From an uncultured Faecalibacterium sp. (GTDB lineage Bacteria > Bacillota > Clostridia > Oscillospirales > Ruminococcaceae): 51,587 nt of DNA. A model generated the notes under the pieces. That model worked only from the letters and a program-made list of their open reading frames with translations, was not told the origin of the DNA and searched no databases. The stretch is taken from assembly GCA_934548045.1 (NCBI GenBank), contig CAKTEM010000018.1:1-51587 (forward strand), read 5' to 3'. This document shows, one piece after another, positions 1 through 6,431 of this stretch. The first letter of the stretch is position 1, and every line of letters begins with the position of its first letter. Both the position numbers and the translations under genes were made by a program.

Positions 1-3000
1 TCCTTACCAGCAGCAGCGAACTGGCAGACTTCACCAATGTTGGAAGCCTTGGATGCCTGTCCACCGGTGTTGGAGTACATCTCAGTATCGAAGACCATGA
101 CGTTGACATCCTCGCCGGAAGCCAGGACGTGATCCAGGCCGCCGAAGCCGATGTCGTATGCCCAGCCGTCACCACCGAAGATCCAGACGGACTTCTTAGC
201 GATGAACTCCTTGCTCTTCAGGATCTCAGCGGACTCGGTGCAGCCAGCGGCAGCAGCCTTCTCCAGCTCAGCGATCAGAGCCTTAGCGGGTTCGTCGTTG
301 GCCTTGGTGTTGTTCTTGGTCTCCATGAACTTGTCGAATGCAGCCTTCAGCTCAGCGGAAGCCTTGTCAGAACCAGCGACCTCAGCGATGCGCTTGATCA
401 GGTTCTCACGGACGGTCTTCTGGCCGAGGTACAGGCCCAGACCATGCTCAGCGTTATCCTCGAACAGGGAGTTGCACCATGCAGGACCATGGCCGCTGTC
501 CTTGTTGACGGTGTACGGAGAGATGGAAGCAGTACCGCCCCAGATAGAGGAGCAGCCGGTAGCGTTGGAGATGTACATCTTTTCGCCGAACAGCTGGGTG
601 ATGAGACGTGCATAAGAGGTCTCAGCACAGCCTGCGCAGGAGCCGGAGAACTCGAGCAGCGGCTGGTTGAACTGAGAACCGATGACGGTATCATCAGCAA
701 ACTTGCTGGGCTTCTTGGAGATGTTGGCAACGCAGTAGTCGAAGACTTCCTGCTGATCTGCCTGGCTGTCCTGCGGAACCATAGCGATAGCCTTGGTCGG
801 GCAGACGGTGACGCACTCGCCACAGCCCATGCAGTCCAGAGGAGACACTGCCATGACAAACTTGTACTCGTTTGCCGGGCGGTTGTCGCGGCTCTTGGTC
901 TGTGCAGGAGCAGCAGCCAGCTCGTCAGCGGTCAGCTGGAACGGACGGATGGTAGCGTGAGAGCAGACGAATGCACACTGGTTGCAGCCGACGCACTTGG
1001 AAGCATCCCACTCGGGAACATTGACAGCGGTACCGCGCTTCTCATATGCAGAAGCACCCTGCTCCCACTCACCGTTAGCATTAGCGGTGAAGGAAGAGAC
1101 AGGCAGGCTGTCGCCGTCCATACGAGCGATGGGCTCCATGACGTCGCGGATCTGCTTGACCAGTTCCGGACGGCCGGTCAGAGCCTTGGGAGCCGGATCT
1201 GCTTCGGGGTTCGACCAAGATGCAGGAACGTCGACCTTGTGGATAGCGTCAACGCCAGCGTCGATAGCCTTCCAGTTCATCTCAACGACGTCCTGGCCCT
1301 TCTTGCCGTAGCTCTTCTGAGCTGCCTGCTTCATGAAGTTGACAGCGTCCTCGATGGGCATAACGTCAGCCAGCTTGAAGAAAGCGGACTGCAGGATGGT
1401 ATTGGTGCGCTTGCCCATACCGATCTCGATAGCCTTGTCGATCGCGTTGATGGTGTACAGCTGGATGTTGTTGTCAGCGATGTACTTCTTAGCCTCAGCG
1501 TTCAGGTGCTGGCCCAGCTCCTCATCGGACCACTGGCAGTTGATCATGAACACGCCGCCGGGCTTGACATCCTGGACCATCTTCATGCCCATGTGGATGT
1601 AAGCGGGGTTGTGGCAGGCCACGAAGTCAGCCTGGTTGATGTAGTAGGGGCTGCGGATGGGCTTGTCGCCGAAACGCAGGTGGCTGATGGTCACGCCGCC
1701 GGTCTTCTTGGAGTCATACTGGAAGTATGCCTGAACATACTTGTCGGTATGGTCGCCGATGATCTTGACGGAGTTCTTGTTTGCGCCGACGGTGCCGTCG
1801 CCGCCCAGACCCCAGAACTTGCACTCCTTGGTGCCAGCAGCTGCGGTGATGGGAGCGGGCTTGACCTCGGGCAGGGACAGGAAGGTGACGTCATCGGTGA
1901 TGCCCAGAGTGAAACGCTCCTTCGGCTGATCCTTCTCCAGCTCCTTGAACAGAGCGAAGATGGAGGACGGGGGAGTGTCCTTGCTGCCCAGACCATAACG
2001 GCCGCCGGTCAGAACGATGTCGTTCAGGCCAGCTTCACGCAGGGTAGCAGCAACATCCAGATACAGAGGCTCGCCCAGAGAACCCGGCTCCTTGGTGCGG
2101 TCCAGAACTGCGACCTTCTTAGCGGTCTTAGGCAGGACCTTCAGCAGGGAAGCGGAAACCCAGGGACGATACAGACGAACCTTGATGATACCGACCTTCT
2201 CGCCCTTAGCGTTCAGGTAGTCGATGACCTCATCAGCGACGTCGCAGATGGAACCCATAGCGACGATGACGCGGTCAGCATCGGGTGCGCCGTAGTAGTT
2301 GAACAGATCGTAGTTGGTGCCGAGCTTCTCGTTGATCTTTGCCATGTACTTCTCAACGACTGCGGGCAGAGCGTCGTAGACGCTGTTGCAAGCCTCGCGG
2401 TGCTGGAAGAACACGTCGCCGTTCTCGTGAGAACCACGCATCTTCGGGTGCTCAGGGTTGAGGGCCTTCTTGCGGAACTCCTCAATAGCTTCCATGTTGC
2501 ACATTTCCTTCAGATCTGCGTAATCCCACTTCTCGATCTTCTGGTACTCGTGAGAAGTACGGAAGCCATCGAAGAAGTTCAGGAACGGAACTTTGCCCTC
2601 GATCGCGCACAGATGTGCGACAGGAGACAGGTCCATGACCTCCTGGACACTGCTCTCAGCCAGCATTGCGAAGCCGGTCTGACGGCAGGCCATGACGTCG
2701 CTGTGATCACCGAAGATGTTCAGAGACTGGGTAGCAACGGTACGAGCCGAAACGTCGAAGACGCAGGGCAACTGCTCCGCAGCGATCTTGTACATGTTGG
2801 GGATCATCAGCAGCAGGCCCTGAGATGCGGTGAAGGTGGTGGTAACAGCACCTGCGCCCAGAGAACCGTGAACTGCGCCGGCTGCGCCAGCCTCAGATTC
2901 CATCTCGACGACCTTGACCTGGTTGCCGAAGATGTTCTTCTGACCAGCTGCGGACCACTGGTCCACAGAGTCAGCCATCGGAGAAGACGGGGTAATAGGA

Positions 3001-3089
3001 TAGATAGCAGCTACGTCCGTGTAGGCATATGCTACATGTGCAGCAGCGGTATTGCCATCCATCGTTTGCTTTGCTCTAACGATAGGCAT
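1..3089 (-). CDS. nifJ: Pyruvate:ferredoxin (flavodoxin) oxidoreductase, C-terminus cut by window edge
   Basis: Homodimeric PFOR: oxidises pyruvate with CoA to acetyl-CoA and CO2 and reduces ferredoxin, the central step of anaerobic pyruvate breakdown. About 1,029 of the usual ~1,170 residues are present. It starts MPIVRAKQTMDGNTAAAH at ATG 3087-3089 behind GGAGGAAG. Visible features are the pyruvate-binding YPITPSSPMADSVDQW region near residue 25, two ferredoxin-type clusters (CVGCNQCAFVC and CMGCGECVTVCP) in the last third, the GSCAGCAETSYA cluster ligand, and the TPP/Mg site GGDGWAYDIG followed by DTEMYSNTGGQASKAS at the window edge. It is transcribed away from the Nudix gene from its own promoter and appears monocistronic here. 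The plus-strand open frame over the same bases is a codon-bias shadow. Confidence 0.96.
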   Translation of the reverse strand, partial: MPIVRAKQTMDGNTAAAHVAYAYTDVAAIYPITPSSPMADSVDQWSAAGQKNIFGNQVKVVEMESEAGAAGAVHGSLGAGAVTTTFTASQGLLLMIPNMYKIAAEQLPCVFDVSARTVATQSLNIFGDHSDVMACRQTGFAMLAESSVQEVMDLSPVAHLCAIEGKVPFLNFFDGFRTSHEYQKIEKWDYADLKEMCNMEAIEEFRKKALNPEHPKMRGSHENGDVFFQHREACNSVYDALPAVVEKYMAKINEKLGTNYDLFNYYGAPDADRVIVAMGSICDVADEVIDYLNAKGEKVGIIKVRLYRPWVSASLLKVLPKTAKKVAVLDRTKEPGSLGEPLYLDVAATLREAGLNDIVLTGGRYGLGSKDTPPSSIFALFKELEKDQPKERFTLGITDDVTFLSLPEVKPAPITAAAGTKECKFWGLGGDGTVGANKNSVKIIGDHTDKYVQAYFQYDSKKTGGVTISHLRFGDKPIRSPYYINQADFVACHNPAYIHMGMKMVQDVKPGGVFMINCQWSDEELGQHLNAEAKKYIADNNIQLYTINAIDKAIEIGMGKRTNTILQSAFFKLADVMPIEDAVNFMKQAAQKSYGKKGQDVVEMNWKAIDAGVDAIHKVDVPASWSNPEADPAPKALTGRPELVKQIRDVMEPIARMDGDSLPVSSFTANANGEWEQGASAYEKRGTAVNVPEWDASKCVGCNQCAFVCSHATIRPFQLTADELAAAPAQTKSRDNRPANEYKFVMAVSPLDCMGCGECVTVCPTKAIAMVPQDSQADQQEVFDYCVANISKKPSKFADDTVIGSQFNQPLLEFSGSCAGCAETSYARLITQLFGEKMYISNATGCSSIWGGTASISPYTVNKDSGHGPAWCNSLFEDNAEHGLGLYLGQKTVRENLIKRIAEVAGSDKASAELKAAFDKFMETKNNTKANDEPAKALIAELEKAAAAGCTESAEILKSKEFIAKKSVWIFGGDGWAYDIGFGGLDHVLASGEDVNVMVFDTEMYSNTGGQASKASNIGEVCQFAAAGK

Positions 3090-3132
3090 TTTTCTTCCTC
3101 CATTGTTCAGAATTTGGTACCTTTTGCGCGGG

Positions 3133-3178
3133 GCAATAGCTCCCGTGGGGCCGGAGATCCCCTAAAAGGCACTATTGC
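3133..3178 (-). promoter_or_regulatory. 5'-terminal leader hairpin of the PFOR mRNA
   Basis: Seven-base arms (GCAATAG at 3133-3139, CTATTGC at 3172-3178) enclose a GC-rich inner fold (GGGG 3147-3150 with CCCC 3159-3162). Given the promoter at 3188-3216, transcription should start near 3181, so this hairpin would sit at the very 5' end of a ~90-nt leader. It does not resemble a riboswitch I know. A stabilising 5' stem is the simplest reading. Confidence 0.45.
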
Positions 3179-3187
3179 TCATATACT

Positions 3188-3216
3188 ATGATAACATGTT
3201 CTGTCCAGCTTGTAAA
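3188..3216 (-). promoter_or_regulatory. SigA-type promoter of the PFOR gene
   Basis: On the minus strand, TTTACA (3211-3216), a 17-base spacer, then TATCAT (3188-3193). Five of six bases match each consensus hexamer, and the spacing is ideal. It lies ~100 bases upstream of the ATG. Confidence 0.7.
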
Positions 3217-3231
3217 TGCAAACCGCCTAGC

Positions 3232-3272
3232 AAAAAACCACAAAAATTCAGAATTTTTTTTGTGGTTTTTTT
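3232..3272. other. AT-rich palindrome in divergent intergenic region
   Basis: The 344-base gap 3090-3433 holds the PFOR leader and promoter, this palindrome and the Nudix promoter. The arms are AAAAAACCACAAAAATTC (3232-3249) and a matching GAAT-T(n)-GTGGTTTTTT (3251-3272). It looks like a bidirectional terminator hairpin, yet no gene converges on it. It may be an insulator or the relic of a lost gene end. Confidence 0.5.
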
Positions 3273-3363
3273 ACGCTTGTGTTTTTTGTTGAATCCATTC
3301 TTGCAGAATTTTAAGTTTTTGCCGGTTTCGGCCTATTTTTCTTAATTTATCCTTAATTTAGAA

Positions 3364-3393
3364 TTGACAATCGTACATAGATTGCCGTAAACT
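3364..3393 (+). promoter_or_regulatory. Probable promoter of the Nudix/pseudouridine synthase pair
   Basis: Perfect TTGACA at 3364-3369 with a weak -10 TAAACT at 3388-3393 (18-base spacer). It is 40 bases upstream of the Nudix ATG. Confidence 0.5.
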
Positions 3394-3433
3394 GAAGTCA
3401 TCCCAATCAAACGGACAGAAAGGACAAATTGTC

Positions 3434-3988
3434 ATGGATGCAGCTGTACATTATGAAAAAACATTGACGAGTGAAGTGCTGTTCGAGGGCCGGGTCATCA
3501 CCCTGACCAAGGACACCGCTCTGCTCGAGAACGGCAAGACTGCCACGCGCGAAGTGGTCCATCACCACGGCGGTGCCTGCATCCTGCCTTATTTTGAGGA
3601 TGGCACCATCTGCATGGTGCGCCAGTTCCGCTATGCGATGCAGCAGGAGCTGTGGGAACTTCCGGCCGGTAAGCTGGAAAAGGGCGAAGACCCCTTTGAA
3701 GCCGCCAAACGGGAACTGGAAGAGGAGTGCGGCCTGACTGCCGACCATTACACCTCGCTGGGCCAGTTCTTCCCGACCGTCGGCTATGATACCGAAGTCA
3801 TTTATACATGGGTCGCGACCGGCCTGCACAAGACCCACATGCACCTCGACGCTGACGAGTTCCTGACGCCCGACCGTGTGCCGCTGGACAAGGCATACGA
3901 GATGGTGATGAGCGGTGAGATCAAGGACGGCAAGACCATCGCCGGCATCCTGAAACTCAAGGCCCTGATCTCCGAGGGCAAGCTGTGA
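3434..3988 (+). CDS. Nudix hydrolase, ADP-ribose pyrophosphatase type
   Basis: 184 residues. A full Nudix box (GX5EX7REUXEEXGU) runs from G79 to L101, with R93-E94 and E97-E98 as the metal-binding core. The N-terminal strand segment (YEKTLTSEVLFEGRVITL) and VVHHHGGACILPYF are typical of ADP-ribose pyrophosphatases of the NudF/YqkG group, which hydrolyse ADP-ribose to AMP and ribose-5-phosphate. Start ATG is preceded by AGAAAGGAC. The stop TGA overlaps the GTG start of the downstream pseudouridine synthase by the 4-base GTGA, so the two are translationally coupled. Substrate is inferred from family resemblance only. Confidence 0.9.
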   Translation: MDAAVHYEKTLTSEVLFEGRVITLTKDTALLENGKTATREVVHHHGGACILPYFEDGTICMVRQFRYAMQQELWELPAGKLEKGEDPFEAAKRELEEECGLTADHYTSLGQFFPTVGYDTEVIYTWVATGLHKTHMHLDADEFLTPDRVPLDKAYEMVMSGEIKDGKTIAGILKLKALISEGKL

Positions 3989-4680
3989 TTTTATACGAAG
4001 ACGCCGCCCTCGTCGTCCTGAACAAACCGGCCGGACTTTCCAGCGAAGTTGACGTTCCTTCCCGGCTCCGGGAACTCTGGGGGAAGCCGGACGCCTATGT
4101 CGGCGTCATCCACCGGCTCGACACCGGTGTTTCGGGTCTGATGGTCTACGCCAAAACGCCCGAATCCGCTGCCGTACTCAGCCGACAGGTCACCCAAAGT
4201 CAGGAAACATACGCAGTAATGGACGGTCGGGTGGAAAATGCCGGAAATACTTCAAAAACGCCTTGTTTCGTCAAGCGGTACCGGGCCGTTATTGCAGGGG
4301 TACCGGACGAGAAACTCCCGGCAGAAGGAATCCTGCGCGATTACCTGTTCAAGGACAGCCGGAAGGGAAGAGTATTCCCGGTCAGCCGCCCACGCAAAGG
4401 CGTCCGGGAGGCCGTGCTGGAATACCGCATTGCGGCAGTCTCAGCGGACAAGACTCGGAGCCTTGCCGAAATCATTCTTCACACCGGGCGGACACATCAG
4501 ATCCGGGTGCAGTTTGCTTCCCGGAAGCATCCGCTGCTGGGCGATGGCAAATATGGCAGCCGGGTGAAGGGCAATATCGCACTTCAAAGTGCCGGGCTTT
4601 CGTTCCTGCACCCGGTGAGTGGGAAGAAGATGGAATTTGAGATTCCGGCACCGGATGAAGAGGTTTGGAATTTGGGGTAA
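3985..4680 (+). CDS. RluA-family RNA pseudouridine synthase
   Basis: 231 residues. Converts specific uridines in rRNA or tRNA to pseudouridine. The signature VIHRLDTGVSGLMVYAKT is present, with the catalytic aspartate at D46 (HRLD). The second family block LHTGRTHQIRVQFASRKHPLLGDGKYG is near residue 165-190. There is no N-terminal S4 domain, so it resembles RluA/RluC-like short forms. The target site cannot be read from the sequence. It starts at GTG (3985-3987), overlapping the Nudix stop codon. Confidence 0.9.
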   Translation: MILYEDAALVVLNKPAGLSSEVDVPSRLRELWGKPDAYVGVIHRLDTGVSGLMVYAKTPESAAVLSRQVTQSQETYAVMDGRVENAGNTSKTPCFVKRYRAVIAGVPDEKLPAEGILRDYLFKDSRKGRVFPVSRPRKGVREAVLEYRIAAVSADKTRSLAEIILHTGRTHQIRVQFASRKHPLLGDGKYGSRVKGNIALQSAGLSFLHPVSGKKMEFEIPAPDEEVWNLG

Positions 4681-4701
4681 CATGATATCAGGTAGAAAAT
4701 T

Positions 4702-5379
4702 ATGGACAAGCAATACAAAGATGCGGAAATCTACGCGGTACTTGAACGGGAGATCATCGACCTGACCCTCCGGCCGGGTACCTCGCTGAGCGAGAATCCA
4801 CTTTGCGCGCGTTTCAACGCGCCGCGCTCGCTGATACGGGTCGTTCTGCAAAAATTGCAGGAGAACGGCCTTGTCAAAATCGTTCCCTACAAAGGCACGA
4901 CCATCACCCGGCTGAACCGGGATATCGTGGATGAACTCATCTATGAGCGGACGGCCGTTGAAGCAAAAGTATTACGGGATTTCGCGCCCCGATGCACGCC
5001 GGAACAGCGCGCGCTCATCCGGCAGCGTGCCGAAGCTTACGATGCTTTGGCCCACGCCGAGACGCCCGATTATAACAAACTCTATGAGGCCGACCGTCGC
5101 CTTCATGAGACGTGGTTCGCCGCGATGGACAAAATGTATCTCTGGCGGACGCTCCAGAACGCCCACGCCGATTACAGCCGCTTCCGGATGCTGGACACCA
5201 TCACCAGCGGCGGACTGGCCGAGGTCATTGCAGACCATCACAACCTTATTGACGCCATCGAGCGTTGCGACCTTGCCGCCTTTGAGCCGCTGGTCGAGCG
5301 GCACCTTTACGGCGGAATCCGCCGCCTTGGCTCCAAACTGACCGAGGAATACGCGGACTATTTCGAGAACGCAGAATAA
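4702..5379 (+). CDS. GntR-family transcriptional regulator, FadR-type (FCD) effector domain
   Basis: 225 residues. N-terminal winged helix-turn-helix (about 1-70: EREIIDLTLRPGTSLSE...FNAPRSLIRVVLQKLQENGLVKIVPYKGTTITRL), then an all-helical FCD ligand domain (about 75-215) with the usual metal/ligand residues in RRLHETWF and ADHHNLIDAIERCD. Such proteins respond to small organic acids or sugars. The ligand and target are not evident. It follows the pseudouridine synthase by 21 bases on the same strand and ends at a strong terminator. A GntR-type palindrome lies far away before the MATE gene (48320-48333), but nothing directly links the two. Confidence 0.9.
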   Translation: MDKQYKDAEIYAVLEREIIDLTLRPGTSLSENPLCARFNAPRSLIRVVLQKLQENGLVKIVPYKGTTITRLNRDIVDELIYERTAVEAKVLRDFAPRCTPEQRALIRQRAEAYDALAHAETPDYNKLYEADRRLHETWFAAMDKMYLWRTLQNAHADYSRFRMLDTITSGGLAEVIADHHNLIDAIERCDLAAFEPLVERHLYGGIRRLGSKLTEEYADYFENAE

Positions 5380-5384
5380 CTTTT

Positions 5385-5427
5385 ATACGCAAAAAGAGGC
5401 ACCGAACTGGTGCCTCTTTTTGCGTAT
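5385..5427. terminator. Bidirectional Rho-independent terminator
   Basis: 19-bp perfect stem (5385-5403 with 5409-5427) and a 5-base loop. It carries an A-tract on one side and a T-tract on the other, so it can serve both the GntR gene (plus) and mntP (minus). Confidence 0.9.
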
Positions 5428-5431
5428 ATTT

Positions 5432-5447
5432 TGTTCCCCGTGGAACA
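5432..5447. other. parS-like site (variant)
   Basis: TGTTCCCCGTGGAACA differs by one base from the perfect palindrome TGTTCCACGTGGAACA, and by two from the 16-mer found three times near noc/parA. It lies between convergent genes, ~10 kb from dnaA on the opposite chromosome arm. Confidence 0.55.
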
Positions 5448-5462
5448 ATTTTAGATTTTCTC

Positions 5463-6047
5463 TCAGCCCAGAATACCGGACAGGAAGATTTCCAGACCAA
5501 TGCCGATAAGGATGACACCGCCGAGGATGGATGCCTTGCCGGAGAGCTTGGTGCCGAATTTCTTGCCGATGGACAGACCGGCTTCGCAGATGAAGAAGGT
5601 GACGGTCGCAATGATGAGGGAGCAGACCAGAGCCATCAGCCAGCCGTATTCCGAGATGGTGAATCCGACCGACAGCGCGTCGATGCTGGTCGCAACGCCC
5701 TGCACGAACAGTGCGCCTACGCTCAGCTCGTCAGCTTCCTCTGCCTCTTCGTTCTTGATGCCCTCGATGAGCATCTTGCCGCCGATGTAGGCCAGCAGGA
5801 TGAGGGCGATCCACGGGATGAACTTTTCAAAGGACGAGAACAGCTCGACGATGGTGTGGACGCAGATCCAGCCCGTCATGGGCATGACTGCCTGAAAAAT
5901 GCCAAAGGTGCCGGCGATCTTGATGCCCTTGCCTCTGGACATGTTCGGCTCATGCAGGCCGTTTGCCATCGAGACCGAGAAAGCGTCCATTGCAAGGCCG
6001 ACGCCCAGCAATGCACTGTTGACGAAAAATAAGATACTCCATTCCAT
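5463..6047 (-). CDS. mntP: Manganese efflux pump MntP
   Basis: 194 residues, six predicted membrane spans. It exports Mn2+ to limit toxicity. The paired family motifs are visible: GLAMDAFSVSMANG in the first helix and GVATSIDALSVGFTI in the fourth, each with the conserved aspartate. The chosen start is ATG 6045-6047 (MEWSILFF), with AGGAGG seven bases upstream. The frame stays open further upstream but that part is riboswitch leader. It is preceded by a yybP-ykoY manganese riboswitch, which is the expected control of this family. An acidic loop (NEEAEEADE) lies between the two halves. Confidence 0.93.
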   Translation of the reverse strand: MEWSILFFVNSALLGVGLAMDAFSVSMANGLHEPNMSRGKGIKIAGTFGIFQAVMPMTGWICVHTIVELFSSFEKFIPWIALILLAYIGGKMLIEGIKNEEAEEADELSVGALFVQGVATSIDALSVGFTISEYGWLMALVCSLIIATVTFFICEAGLSIGKKFGTKLSGKASILGGVILIGIGLEIFLSGILG

Positions 6048-6117
6048 AATTCTGCCTCCTGATTTGACCGGAACTGGTGGGCGGTTTTGTGGGGAAATCT
6101 CCCCGTGGGATAACAAA

Positions 6118-6153
6118 GACCCGGAATCGGCGCGCGACGTCCAATTCCGGGTC
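6118..6153 (-). terminator. Attenuator hairpin between the Mn riboswitch and mntP
   Basis: Arms GACCCGGAAT and ATTCCGGGTC (6118-6127, 6144-6153), followed on the transcript by UUUGUUAU. It lies downstream of the aptamer and upstream of the mntP ribosome site, so it is the likely expression platform: terminator formed at low Mn, disrupted at high Mn. The U-tract is short, so efficiency is uncertain. Confidence 0.6.
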
Positions 6154-6206
6154 ATTTTTTCTACAATGACTCTATGTGTATGGGCGTTGGTACTCGCACC
6201 AAAACA

Positions 6207-6300
6207 CATGAGTCTCGCATATTAAAGCAAGCCAGACCGCTGCAAACGGTCATTATGTTGACTTGCTGCACTCCTGCAAAGTGCTTGCTACTCCCCCATG
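6207..6300 (-). promoter_or_regulatory. yybP-ykoY manganese riboswitch
   Basis: On the minus strand the leader carries GGGGAGTAGC near its 5' end, CAAGTCAACA in the middle and GCGAGACTCATG at the 3' end. These are the conserved blocks of the yybP-ykoY aptamer. The closing P1 helix pairs CATGGG (6295-6300) with CTCATG (6207-6212). It lies ~160 bases upstream of mntP, a classical regulon member. The assignment rests on motif recognition; a covariance search was not run. Confidence 0.85.
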
Positions 6301-6321
6301 GGTATTTGTGATTGTTTCGTT

Positions 6322-6350
6322 ATCTTAGCACACTTTTAAGCCAAAGTCTA
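6322..6350 (-). promoter_or_regulatory. Probable promoter of the riboswitch-mntP transcript
   Basis: TAGACT (6345-6350), 17 bases, TAAGAT (6322-6327) on the minus strand; four of six matches each. It would place +1 just before the aptamer. I see no convincing terminator between gyrA (stop at 6432) and here, so read-through from gyrA is also possible. Confidence 0.5.
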
Positions 6351-6431
6351 GGCTAACTTTCCAGAATTTTATCGAATCGCCCATTTTGGCAAAATTTCGT
6401 GGGATGCCAAGAAGTTTTTCCTCAAAAAGGA

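Noticed and set aside
129..3191. Very long plus-strand open frame (over 1,000 codons) opposite the PFOR gene
   Set aside because: It is a codon-bias shadow: the minus strand encodes a full match to PFOR with cluster and TPP motifs, while the plus-strand translation has no family features and is Leu/Val/Asp-rich as antisense frames of GC-rich genes are.
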